NCBI GenBank assembly: GCA_944319795.1
Contig: CALUFA010000009.1
Location: 1-64,000, forward strand
Origin: an uncultured Prevotella sp.
Lineage (GTDB): Bacteria > Bacteroidota > Bacteroidia > Bacteroidales > Bacteroidaceae
Reading direction: 5' to 3'
Length of the DNA stretch: 64,000 bases
This document shows positions 18,059 through 26,027 of this stretch, piece after piece (positions within the stretch are counted from its first letter, which is position 1; every line of letters begins with the position of its first letter). The notes beneath the pieces were generated by a model. That model was not told the DNA's origin. It made no database searches and saw only the letters and a program-made list of their open reading frames with translations. The position numbers were made by a program, and so were the translations under genes.

Positions 18059-18721
18059 ATGATTAAAGTAGAAAACTTATGTAAGTCGTTCCGCACGGAA
18101 GAGGTGGAGACGATAGCGTTAGACAATGTGTCGTTCAGCGTTGACGACGGCGAATTCGTAGCGATAATGGGGCCGTCGGGATGCGGCAAGTCGACATTGC
18201 TCAACATCCTCGGACTGTTGGACAACCCGACGTCGGGGCGGTATTGGCTCGACGGCCGCGACGTGTCGCAGATGAAAGAGAAAGACCGCACGGGCATACG
18301 CAAGGGGCGGATAGGCTTCGTATTCCAGAGCTTCAACCTCATCGACGAACTCAACGTGGAGGAGAACATCGAGCTGCCGCTGACGTACCTGAACGTAGGC
18401 AAAGCCGAGAGGAAGCAGAAGGTGCAGGAGGTGATGAAGCGCATGGCCATAAGCCACAGGGCGAAACACTTTCCCCACCAGCTCTCGGGCGGACAGCAGC
18501 AGCGCGCGGCGATAGCCCGCGCCGTGGTGTTCGGCCCGAAACTGATACTCGCCGACGAGCCTACGGGAAATCTTGACTCGAAGAACGGCACCGAGGTGAT
18601 GCGCCTGCTGACCGAGCTCAACCAAGACGGCACGGCCATAATAATGGTGACACACAACGAGCACGACGCGCAGGTGGCGCACAGGACGATACACCTGTTC
18701 GACGGACGCATCGTAGGCTGA
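18059..18721 (+). CDS. MacB/LolD-type ABC transporter ATPase
   Basis: This 220-residue ATPase is complete: Walker A 'GPSGCGKST' (38-46), Q loop in 'GFVFQSFNLI', signature 'LSGGQQQRAAIARA', Walker B 'LILADEP' and switch His in 'MVTHNEHDA'. I prefer ATG 18059 (MIKVENLCKSF) to the in-frame GTG at 18029, whose extra ten residues are not typical of the family. The small size without fused permease is the LolD/FtsE form. It powers both permeases of the operon and is the last gene in it. Confidence 0.93.
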   Translation: MIKVENLCKSFRTEEVETIALDNVSFSVDDGEFVAIMGPSGCGKSTLLNILGLLDNPTSGRYWLDGRDVSQMKEKDRTGIRKGRIGFVFQSFNLIDELNVEENIELPLTYLNVGKAERKQKVQEVMKRMAISHRAKHFPHQLSGGQQQRAAIARAVVFGPKLILADEPTGNLDSKNGTEVMRLLTELNQDGTAIIMVTHNEHDAQVAHRTIHLFDGRIVG

Positions 18722-18835
18722 CGCTTGCCGCCACGCCGCGCGGCGCATGCACGGCGGCAAGCGGGGCCACGGCGGGCTTTGATTTTTGGCTCTTTCATAA
18801 TCATTTGAATATCAACATGTTACCCACGGCCTTGC

Positions 18836-18916
18836 AAAAGACCGTGTTTCTCCTTGCAAAAGGCGGCTTATTGCAGCGTAAAACACGACCTTTTACGCTG
18901 CCGTTTGCCGCCTTTT
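18836..18916. repeat. 22-bp-period four-unit array 5
   Basis: Units start at 18836, 18858, 18880 and 18902. The tail motif appears upstream and reversed (ATATCAACATGTTACC, about 18810), so the array points the other way from arrays 3 and 4. Confidence 0.75.
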
Positions 18917-18991
18917 ACGCAACCATAGTTTTTGATACGGATTTTATCTGACACAGGCAAAAGTCCTCCGTAGAGGCATAATAAAGTATGT

Positions 18992-19190
18992 CCGCAATCA
19001 GTCAAAAATAGCTTCACATTCTTTTAAGAAGTCGGTGGCATACCGTCATTCCGGGCTTAGACCCGGAATCCACTGTATTCGGGCGAATTGTCAAGAACGA
19101 GGATGTTTTCCGGATTCCGGGTCTAAGCCCGGAATGACGGTATGCCACCGACTTCTTAAAAGAATGTGAAGCTATTTTGAGTCGACTGCG
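18992..19190. repeat. Long palindromic element with CCGCARTC ends
   Basis: This nearly 200-base inverted repeat has outer arms CCGCAATCAGTCAAAAATAG (right arm CCGCAGTCGACTCAAAATAG when reversed), then GCTTCACATTCTTTTAAG, GAAGTCGGTGGCATACCG and the TCATTCCGGGC core. The middle is shared with the MITE-like elements at 241 and 36089, but the ends are different and match the element at 60167-60286. Confidence 0.75.
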
Positions 19191-19239
19191 GGTATTCATT
19201 AGTAATAAGACTTTTCTTTGTCCCGGAATCGAAGATCGC

Positions 19240-19430
19240 TGTCAAGCAAATGCAAAATAAAAGTTCGTTTCTTTCACTTTTATTTTGCATTTGCCTTACG
19301 GCGATTTACCAATTCGCTCTGGCTTGCACTATCTTTGGATAAGATAGGCTGCGTCTCGGAAATGAAAATAAAAGTTCGTTTCTCTCACTTTTATTTTGCA
19401 TTTCGCTCAACTTGCACTATCTTTGCACTC
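19240..19430 (+). repeat. Promoter-bearing tandem repeat before purH
   Basis: Two copies of a unit of about 100 bases occur here. Each contains GCAAAATAAAAG, TTCGTTTCTYTCACTTTTAT, TTTGCATTT and CTTGCACTATCTTTG. The last part is a Bacteroidetes promoter box. The same double unit lies in reverse orientation before cysS (53080-53262). Both face the gene they precede. Confidence 0.7.
19418..19425 (+). promoter_or_regulatory. TAnnTTTG promoter box of purH
   Basis: TATCTTTG lies 30 bases before the start codon, inside the second copy of the promoter-bearing repeat. The equivalent box in the first copy reads TATCTTTG at about 19328-19335 and may also be active. Confidence 0.7.
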
Positions 19431-19455
19431 TAAAAACTATAACATTGACGAAAAT

Positions 19456-20049
19456 ATGGCCGGAACAAAAAAAATCAAGACAGCCCTCGTCTCTGTGTTC
19501 CACAAAGACGGGCTTGACGAACTGCTTGCAAAACTCAACGCTGAAGGTGTGAAATTCTTATCTACCGGGGGTACGCAGAAATTCATCGAGTCGCTCGGAT
19601 ACGAGTGCCAGACGGTGGAAAGCGTTACGTCGTACCCATCAATACTCGGCGGGCGCGTTAAGACGCTCCACCCGAAAATATTCGGAGGCATACTCGGACG
19701 CCGCGACAACGAAGGCGACCAAGAACAGATGAAACAATACGAGATACCCGAGATAGACCTCGTCATCGTAGACCTCTACCCCTTCGAGCAGACCGTTGCA
19801 AGCGGAGCGTCGGAGGCCGACATCATAGAAAAGATTGACATAGGCGGAATATCGCTCATACGCGCCGGAGCGAAAAACTTCAAGGACGTGGTAATCGTGC
19901 CGAGCAAGGCCGAATACGGCGTGCTGCTCGACATACTGAACAAGAAAGGAGCCGAGACCGACATCGAAGACCGACGCATGTTCGCCACGCGCGCTTTCGG
20001 CGTAAGCAGCCACTACGACACGGCGATACATAATTGGTTCAATGCATAA
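19456..20049 (+). CDS. purH: IMP cyclohydrolase domain of PurH (transformylase domain missing)
   Basis: The 197 residues match the N-terminal MGS-like IMP cyclohydrolase domain of PurH: 'KIKTALVSVFHKDGLDELLAKL', 'FLSTGGTQKFIE', 'GGRVKTLHPKIFGGILGRR', 'DLVIVDLYPFEQTV' and 'EKIDIGGISLIRAGAKNFKDV'. This domain closes FAICAR to IMP, the last step of purine synthesis. Typical PurH has about 510 residues with the AICAR transformylase domain after this one. Here the frame ends in 'HYDTAIHNWFNA' exactly where the linker should begin, and the stop lies inside an inverted repeat. ATG 19456 is preferred over 19396, which lies before the promoter box. No transformylase domain follows; mreB does. A separate transformylase gene elsewhere is needed for the pathway. 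Confidence 0.85.
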   Translation: MAGTKKIKTALVSVFHKDGLDELLAKLNAEGVKFLSTGGTQKFIESLGYECQTVESVTSYPSILGGRVKTLHPKIFGGILGRRDNEGDQEQMKQYEIPEIDLVIVDLYPFEQTVASGASEADIIEKIDIGGISLIRAGAKNFKDVVIVPSKAEYGVLLDILNKKGAETDIEDRRMFATRAFGVSSHYDTAIHNWFNA

Positions 20050-20135
20050 TTCATAATGCATGATTCATAATCGGGAGGCAAGGCGCATCCTGGCGTCAGC
20101 CCGATTATGAATTGTGCATTATGAATTATGCATTA
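20040..20135. repeat. ATTCATAATGC quasi-palindrome at the purH stop
   Basis: Left arm (about 20040-20076) of TGCATAATTCATAATGCATG type pairs with right arm (about 20099-20135) ATTATGAATTGTGCATTATG. The left arm includes the last codons and stop of purH. Further partial copies continue to about 20205, just before mreB. Confidence 0.7.
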
Positions 20136-20212
20136 CAAAGGCGTCAGCCCGATTATGGATTATGGATTGTAAAACGAAGTTCGGCGAAAGCCAATTATGA
20201 ATTAAAGAAATT

Positions 20213-21235
20213 ATGGGATTTTTTTCATTTATCCAAGAGATTGCAATGGACCTCGGCACGGCCAACACAATCATTATCAGTGATGACAAGATTGTGGTTG
20301 ACGAGCCTTCGGTAGTGGCCCTCGACCGCCGCACGGACAAGATGATAGCCGTGGGCGAGAAGGCCAAGATGATGTATGAGAAGACCAACGACAACATCCG
20401 CACGATACGTCCGCTGCGCGACGGAGTGATAGCCGACTTCACGGCCTGCGAACTGATGATGCGCGGACTGATAAAGATGGTGCACACGGGCAGGCGCTTC
20501 TTCTCGCCCTCGCTGCGCATGGTGATAGGCGTTCCGTCGGGTTCGACCGAGGTTGAGCTCCGCGCCGTGCGCGACTCTGCCGAGCACGCAGGCGGCCGCG
20601 ACGTCTACCTTATATTCGAACCGATGGCGGCGGCCATCGGCATCGGCCTCGACGTAGAGGCGCCTGAAGGCAACATGGTTGTCGACATAGGCGGCGGAAG
20701 CACCGAGATAGCCGTCATTTCATTAGGCGGAATCGTATCTAACAACTCTATCCGAACCGCCGGCGACGACCTAACGGCAGAGATACAGGAGTACATGAGC
20801 AAGCAGCACAACGTAAAAGTGAGCGAGCGCATGGCCGAAAGAATCAAGATACACGTAGGCTCGGCGCTGACCGACCTCGGTGACCAGGCACCCGGCGACT
20901 ACGTAGTGCACGGCCCCAACAAGGTTACGGCGCTGCCAATGGAGGTGCCCGTATGCTACCAGGAGATAGCCCACTGCCTCGACCGCACGATCGCCAAGAT
21001 AGAAAACGCAGTGCTTTCGGCCTTGGAGAACACACCGCCCGAGCTTTACGCCGACATCGTAAAGAACGGCATCTACCTCACGGGCGGCGGCGCGCTGCTG
21101 CGCGGATTGGACAAGCGCCTAACCGACAAGATAAAGATACCGTTCCACGTAGCGGAAGACCCGCTGCACAGCGTGGCCAAGGGAACGGGCATCGCCATAA
21201 AGAACGTAGACCGCTTCTCGTTCCTCATGAGGTAA
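20213..21235 (+). CDS. mreB: Rod-shape protein MreB
   Basis: This 340-residue bacterial actin has 'AMDLGTANTIIISDD' (phosphate 1), 'MVVDIGGGSTEIAVISLGG' (phosphate 2) and 'GIYLTGGGALLRGLDKRL' (adenosine). Length is normal. It polymerises on the inner face of the membrane and directs lateral wall synthesis. It begins the rod operon with mreC seven bases downstream. It is followed in order by MreC, MreD, PBP2 and RodA, the set needed for elongation. No clear promoter lies directly before it; the repeat region after purH separates the two, so read-through from purH is possible. Confidence 0.97.
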   Translation: MGFFSFIQEIAMDLGTANTIIISDDKIVVDEPSVVALDRRTDKMIAVGEKAKMMYEKTNDNIRTIRPLRDGVIADFTACELMMRGLIKMVHTGRRFFSPSLRMVIGVPSGSTEVELRAVRDSAEHAGGRDVYLIFEPMAAAIGIGLDVEAPEGNMVVDIGGGSTEIAVISLGGIVSNNSIRTAGDDLTAEIQEYMSKQHNVKVSERMAERIKIHVGSALTDLGDQAPGDYVVHGPNKVTALPMEVPVCYQEIAHCLDRTIAKIENAVLSALENTPPELYADIVKNGIYLTGGGALLRGLDKRLTDKIKIPFHVAEDPLHSVAKGTGIAIKNVDRFSFLMR

Positions 21236-21241
21236 TAAGAA

Positions 21242-22105
21242 ATGCGCAACCTGATTGATTTTATCACACGATACAATCACTGGTTTGTCTTTGTCATACT
21301 CGAGGTGGTCAGCTTCGTGCTGCTTTTCAAGTTCAACAGCTACCAGGGCAGCGTGTGGTTCACGTCGGCCAACGCCGTAGCCGGAAAAGTTTACGAGGCC
21401 GACGCCGCCGTGAAGAACTTCTTCAGCCTGACAAAGATAAACCAGCAACTCAACGTGCGCAACCTATACCTTGAACAGACGGTAAGGAAACTGTCCGAGC
21501 AGGTGCACGCCGAGACGGGCGACTCGTCGTGGCTGCGCCGCACACAGGCGCAAGTGCTTGACCAATACAAGCTGATACCGGCGAAAGTAATAACCAACTC
21601 GATAGACAAGCGCGACAACTTCATCACCATCGACAAAGGGCGCGCCGACGGGGTGAGGCCCGACATGGGCGTGGCCTGCGGCACGGGCATCGTCGGAGTG
21701 GTGTACATGGTGTCAGAGCATTACGCCGTCGTAATACCCGTGCTCAACTCGAAGTCGAACATCAGCGTAACGATAAGGAAGCGCGGATACTTCGGTTACC
21801 TGCACTGGACGGGCGGAGCGTCAGACCTTGCGTATGTGGACGACATCCCGCGCCACGCGCATTTCCGACTCGGCGACCTTGTCGAGACGAGCGGATACTC
21901 GGCAATGTTCCCCCCGGGCATCATCGCCGGGCAGATACTGCACGTCTACAACTCGCGCGACGGGCTTTCCTACCGCGTACAGGTGCGCCTCACCACCGAC
22001 TTCAGCAACCTGCGCGACGTCTGCGTAATAGACAACACGGCCATGAAGGAGCGCATCGACCTGATGCGCAGCGCGCAGGACTCATTGAAACTTAAGCAGA
22101 ATTAG
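21242..22105 (+). CDS. mreC: Rod-shape protein MreC
   Basis: This 287-residue protein has one N-terminal membrane helix (about 13-32, 'WFVFVILEVVSFVLLFKF'), a short coiled coil (about 60-95) and a periplasmic double beta-barrel. The barrel includes 'DNFITIDKGRADGVRPDMGVACGTGIVGVV' and 'GDLVETSGYSAMFPPGIIAGQILHV', which are MreC hallmarks. It links cytoplasmic MreB to PBP2 in the periplasm. Confidence 0.95.
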   Translation: MRNLIDFITRYNHWFVFVILEVVSFVLLFKFNSYQGSVWFTSANAVAGKVYEADAAVKNFFSLTKINQQLNVRNLYLEQTVRKLSEQVHAETGDSSWLRRTQAQVLDQYKLIPAKVITNSIDKRDNFITIDKGRADGVRPDMGVACGTGIVGVVYMVSEHYAVVIPVLNSKSNISVTIRKRGYFGYLHWTGGASDLAYVDDIPRHAHFRLGDLVETSGYSAMFPPGIIAGQILHVYNSRDGLSYRVQVRLTTDFSNLRDVCVIDNTAMKERIDLMRSAQDSLKLKQN

Positions 22106-22117
22106 GAGCGTCGGGAA

Positions 22118-22618
22118 ATGAAGATAGAAGCAATAAGACACCTCTTCACGTTCATCGTTTTATGCCTCGTACAGGTGTTGGTGCTCAACCACGTAAACCT
22201 GCTCGGTTGCGCCACGCCTTTGCTTTACGTGTATTTCATCATGCGGTTCAGGCGCGGATTCCCCCAATGGGCGGTCCTGCTATGGAGCTTCCTCATCGGA
22301 CTCTGCATCGACGTGTTCTCAAACACGCCGGGCGTGGCTGCCGCCTCGGCCACGCTGCTCGGCCTGCTGCAGCCTTACATGCTCAACATGTTCATCCAAA
22401 GGGACAGCGCCGACGACATCGAACCGACGATGCGGTCGCTCGGGGCGGCAAGATACGTTTACTATGCGCTGTCGTGCGTGCTCGTGTTCAACCTTATGTT
22501 CTTCACGCTTGAGTCGTTCAGCTTCTTCAACTGGCTGCAATGGGCGAAGAACATAGGCGGAAGCACCGTGCTCACCCTCATCCTGATACTCGCCATAGAG
22601 AACGTCAGGAAAAAATAA
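22118..22618 (+). CDS. mreD: Rod-shape protein MreD
   Basis: This 166-residue membrane protein has about five hydrophobic segments. 'FRRGFPQWAVLLWSFLIGLCIDVFSNTPGVAAASATLLGL' carries the MreD-type 'G...D.F....G...A' pattern. It lies 12 bases after mreC and 33 bases before the PBP2 gene. It belongs to the elongasome, probably with MreC and PBP2. Confidence 0.92.
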   Translation: MKIEAIRHLFTFIVLCLVQVLVLNHVNLLGCATPLLYVYFIMRFRRGFPQWAVLLWSFLIGLCIDVFSNTPGVAAASATLLGLLQPYMLNMFIQRDSADDIEPTMRSLGAARYVYYALSCVLVFNLMFFTLESFSFFNWLQWAKNIGGSTVLTLILILAIENVRKK

Positions 22619-22651
22619 AAAGACATTATTCAGAACGCAAAACCACGGGAA

Positions 22652-24505
22652 ATGGATAAGGATTACGGACTTGAGAACAGGCAATATGTAATCGGCGGAA
22701 TAGCCATATTCATTGTCGTGGTGTACATCATACGGCTCTTCACGCTGCAGATAATGAGCGACGACTACAAGAAGAACGCCGACAGCAACGCCTTGCTCAA
22801 GAAAGTAGAGTATCCGGCGCGCGGCGTCATATCCGACAGGAACGGCCGGCTGCTCGTTTACAACCAAAGCGCATACGACATAATGGTGGTTATGAACGAG
22901 GAAAAGGGCCGCCTCGACACGCTCGACTTCTGCGAGTCGCTCGGCATAACGAGGGAATATTTCGACGAAAGGATGGCCGAGATAAAGGACCGCAACAAGA
23001 ATCCCGGCTACTCGCCGTACACCCAGCAGATGTTCATGAGCCAGCTGACGGAGAAAGAGTTCAGCATTTTCCAGGAAAAAATATACCGCTTTCCAGGCTT
23101 CTACGTTAGGCGGCGCAGCGTAAGGCAGTACACAACGCCAAACGCGGCGCACGTACTCGGCGACATGGCCGAAGTGTCGCGCGCCGACATCGAGGATGAT
23201 TCTTATTACCAGCTCGGCGACTACATCGGCAAACAAGGCGTGGAGAAATACTACGAAAAGCAGCTGCGCGGAGAGAAAGGTGTCCAAATCCTGCTGCGCG
23301 ACGCCCACGGACAGATACAAGGCAGCTACATGAACGGAAGGCTCGACCGCCGCCCCGTGGCCGGTAAAGACCTCACGCTGAGCATCGACGCGAAACTGCA
23401 AGCGCTCGGGGAAAGGGTGCTCGAGGGCAAGATAGGCAGCATCGTGGCCATAGAACCGTCGACGGGCGAGGTGCTCTGCATGGTTTCCTCACCGACATAC
23501 GACCCACGCATGGCCACCGGGCGCAACCGAAGCAAGATGCAGGCCGTGCTTGGGGCAAGCAGTTGGAAGCCGCTGTTAAACCGCTCCATAATGGGAGTCT
23601 ACCCCCCGGGCTCTACCTTCAAGACCACACAGGGCCTGACCTTCCTCAGCGAAGGCATCGTAACCCCCAACACGATGTTCCCCTGCAACCACGGATTCTA
23701 CTGCCGCGGACTGCATGTAGGATGCCACGGCCACGCTTCGCCGATCAACCTAATCCCAGCCATAGGCACGTCGTGCAACGGCTACTTCTGCTGGGGCTTG
23801 TATTACATGCTCGGCAACAGGAAGAAATACAAGACCGTACAAGACGCCATGAACACATGGCGCGACTACATGGTGAGCATGGGCTTCGGCTACAAGCTCG
23901 GCATAGACCTGCCCGGAGAGAAGCGCGGACTGATACCTAACGCGCAATACTACGACAAGGCTTACAAGGGCTCGTGGAACGGACTGACAGTCATAAGCAT
24001 AGCGATAGGCCAGGGCGAGGTGCTGCTTACGCCGCTGCAGATAGCCAACCTGGGCGCGACAATAGCCAACCGGGGATATTATTACACCCCGCACGTAGTA
24101 AGGAAAGTACAAGGCGAACAGCTCGACCCGAAGTTCAGGGAGCGCCATTATACCAAGGCTGGCCGCAAGGCATACGAATATATCGTGGCCGGCATGCGCC
24201 GATCAGTTACAAACGGAACGTGCCGGGCTGCCAACCGGCCCGAATACGAGGCGTGCGGAAAGACGGGAACGGCCCAGAACCACGGCCACGACCACTCAAT
24301 ATTCATGGGCTTCGCGCCTATGGACAACCCCAAGATAGCCATTGCCGTATATGTTGAAAACGGCGGTTGGGGCGCCGACTACGGCGTACCGATAGGCTCA
24401 CTGATGATGGAACAATACATAAACGGCAAGCTCTCGCCCGAATCGGAGAAGAAGGCGGAGGCTTTCCAACACAGACGCATATCTTATGGCACAGCAAGCA
24501 GATAA
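22652..24505 (+). CDS. mrdA: Penicillin-binding protein 2 (elongation transpeptidase)
   Basis: This 617-residue class B PBP has a single membrane helix (about 9-30), a dimerisation domain including 'GVISDRNGRLLVYNQSAYDIMVV', and the transpeptidase domain. The SxxK motif is STFK with Ser321 (GVYPPGSTFKTT), the SxN motif is SCN (GTSCNGYFCW), and KTG is in 'ACGKTGTAQNH'. It cross-links peptidoglycan during rod elongation. Its last 20 bases overlap the start of rodA, the glycosyltransferase with which PBP2 forms a complex. Confidence 0.95.
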   Translation: MDKDYGLENRQYVIGGIAIFIVVVYIIRLFTLQIMSDDYKKNADSNALLKKVEYPARGVISDRNGRLLVYNQSAYDIMVVMNEEKGRLDTLDFCESLGITREYFDERMAEIKDRNKNPGYSPYTQQMFMSQLTEKEFSIFQEKIYRFPGFYVRRRSVRQYTTPNAAHVLGDMAEVSRADIEDDSYYQLGDYIGKQGVEKYYEKQLRGEKGVQILLRDAHGQIQGSYMNGRLDRRPVAGKDLTLSIDAKLQALGERVLEGKIGSIVAIEPSTGEVLCMVSSPTYDPRMATGRNRSKMQAVLGASSWKPLLNRSIMGVYPPGSTFKTTQGLTFLSEGIVTPNTMFPCNHGFYCRGLHVGCHGHASPINLIPAIGTSCNGYFCWGLYYMLGNRKKYKTVQDAMNTWRDYMVSMGFGYKLGIDLPGEKRGLIPNAQYYDKAYKGSWNGLTVISIAIGQGEVLLTPLQIANLGATIANRGYYYTPHVVRKVQGEQLDPKFRERHYTKAGRKAYEYIVAGMRRSVTNGTCRAANRPEYEACGKTGTAQNHGHDHSIFMGFAPMDNPKIAIAVYVENGGWGADYGVPIGSLMMEQYINGKLSPESEKKAEAFQHRRISYGTASR

Positions 24506-25955
24506 ACAACCCAGCGTGCTCCGCTCGTTAGACTGGTGGACGATCGGCATATACTTGGCGCTCTTGGCGTTCGGCTGGCTCAGCGTGTGCGGCGCAAGTT
24601 ACACCTACGGCGACACCGACATACTTAGCCTCGAAACGCGTTCGGGCATGCAAATCGTATGGATCGGCACTTCGATATGCCTCGGTTTCGTGCTCTTGAT
24701 GCTCGACGACCGTTTCTACGACACCTTCGCCTACATCATTTACGGCATCCTTTTAGTGCTGCTCTTCGCCACGATATTCAATCCACACGAAATAAAAGGC
24801 TCGCGTTCGTGGCTCGTCCTCGGGCCGTTGAGGGTGCAGCCTGCCGAGTTTGCCAAGTTCGCCACGGCTCTCGCGGTGGCCAAACTGATGAGTACTTACG
24901 GCTTCAACATGCACCGTTGGAAAGACTTCGCCGCCGCATGCGCCGTCGTCGTACTGCCAATGCTGTTCATCATAGCGCAGAAAGAGACCGGTTCGGCACT
25001 CGTCTACCTGTCTTTTTTCCTGATGTTTTACCGCGAAGGAATGACGGGCAGCGTGCTGTTCACTGGCGTGGCGATGATCATCTACTTCGTTGTCGGCATA
25101 CGCTACGAGGAAGTTTTGCTGCTCGACACGGGCACTTCGGTGGGCAAGTTCGCCGTATTGCTGCTTGTACAAATATTCTCATCGGCAATGGTTTACACAT
25201 TTTGCCGTGAGCACAAACAAGCTCTTACCATACTTCTTTACTCGCTCGGAGCCACCCTTTTGGCCTTTCTCTTCGCGCAATTCGTAATACCTTTCGACAT
25301 CGTATGGGTGCAGCTTGCCGTAAGCGCGGCGCTCGTAGGCTACCTGTTGTACAACGCCTTAAGCAAAAGGATAAAGCATTACTTCTACATACTGCTGTTC
25401 GCCGTCGGCTCGATAACGTTCTTTTATTCGGCCGACTATGTGCTGAACAACATCCTCGAACCCCACCAAAGAGTGCGAATCAACGTGCTGCTCGGTCTTG
25501 ACGAAGACCTTTCCGGCGCAGGATACAACGTACACCAAAGCGAGATTGCCATCGGTTCGGGCGGACTTAAGGGCAAAGGATTCCTCAACGGTACGCAGAC
25601 GAAACTGAAATTCGTTCCCGAACAAGACACAGACTTCATCTTCTGCACTGTCGGAGAGGAAGAAGGCTTCCTCGGTTCGGCAGGCGTACTGCTGCTGTTC
25701 CTCGCCCTGATACTGCGCCTTATAAAGATGGCCGAGCGGCAACCGTTCAAGTTCGGAAGGGTCTACGGCTACTGCGTGTTGAGCATCTTCCTGTTCCACG
25801 TATTCATAAACGTCGGCATGGTGCTCGGATTAACGCCGGTAATAGGCATCCCCCTACCCTTCTTCAGCTACGGAGGCTCGTCGCTTTGGGGGTTCACCAT
25901 ACTGCTTTTCATCTTCCTACGGATTGACGCAGGGCGCAATCTCATCAGGACCTGA
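24486..25955 (+). CDS. rodA: Peptidoglycan glycosyltransferase RodA
   Basis: This 489-residue SEDS protein has about ten membrane segments and family motifs 'SRSWLVLGPLRVQPAEFAKFA', 'KETGSALVYLSFFLMFYREG', 'GLKGKGFLNGTQTKLKFVPEQDTDFIFCTVGEEEGFLG' and 'PFFSYGGSSLWGF'. It polymerises lipid II glycan strands for the elongasome. The overlap with mrdA indicates coupled translation. It is somewhat longer than enterobacterial RodA, as is usual in Bacteroidetes. Confidence 0.95.
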   Translation: MAQQADKQPSVLRSLDWWTIGIYLALLAFGWLSVCGASYTYGDTDILSLETRSGMQIVWIGTSICLGFVLLMLDDRFYDTFAYIIYGILLVLLFATIFNPHEIKGSRSWLVLGPLRVQPAEFAKFATALAVAKLMSTYGFNMHRWKDFAAACAVVVLPMLFIIAQKETGSALVYLSFFLMFYREGMTGSVLFTGVAMIIYFVVGIRYEEVLLLDTGTSVGKFAVLLLVQIFSSAMVYTFCREHKQALTILLYSLGATLLAFLFAQFVIPFDIVWVQLAVSAALVGYLLYNALSKRIKHYFYILLFAVGSITFFYSADYVLNNILEPHQRVRINVLLGLDEDLSGAGYNVHQSEIAIGSGGLKGKGFLNGTQTKLKFVPEQDTDFIFCTVGEEEGFLGSAGVLLLFLALILRLIKMAERQPFKFGRVYGYCVLSIFLFHVFINVGMVLGLTPVIGIPLPFFSYGGSSLWGFTILLFIFLRIDAGRNLIRT

Positions 25956-26027
25956 CCGACAATAAGCGTACAACCTAAACGCTTAACTGCACATTAGAAA
26001 AGACAGAACCTTAAAAAACATATTATC

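Noticed and set aside
19014..19199. Short ORFs inside the long palindromes (also 192-419 and 11998-12480)
   Set aside because: They consist of translated palindrome sequence, occur on both strands, and change with each copy.
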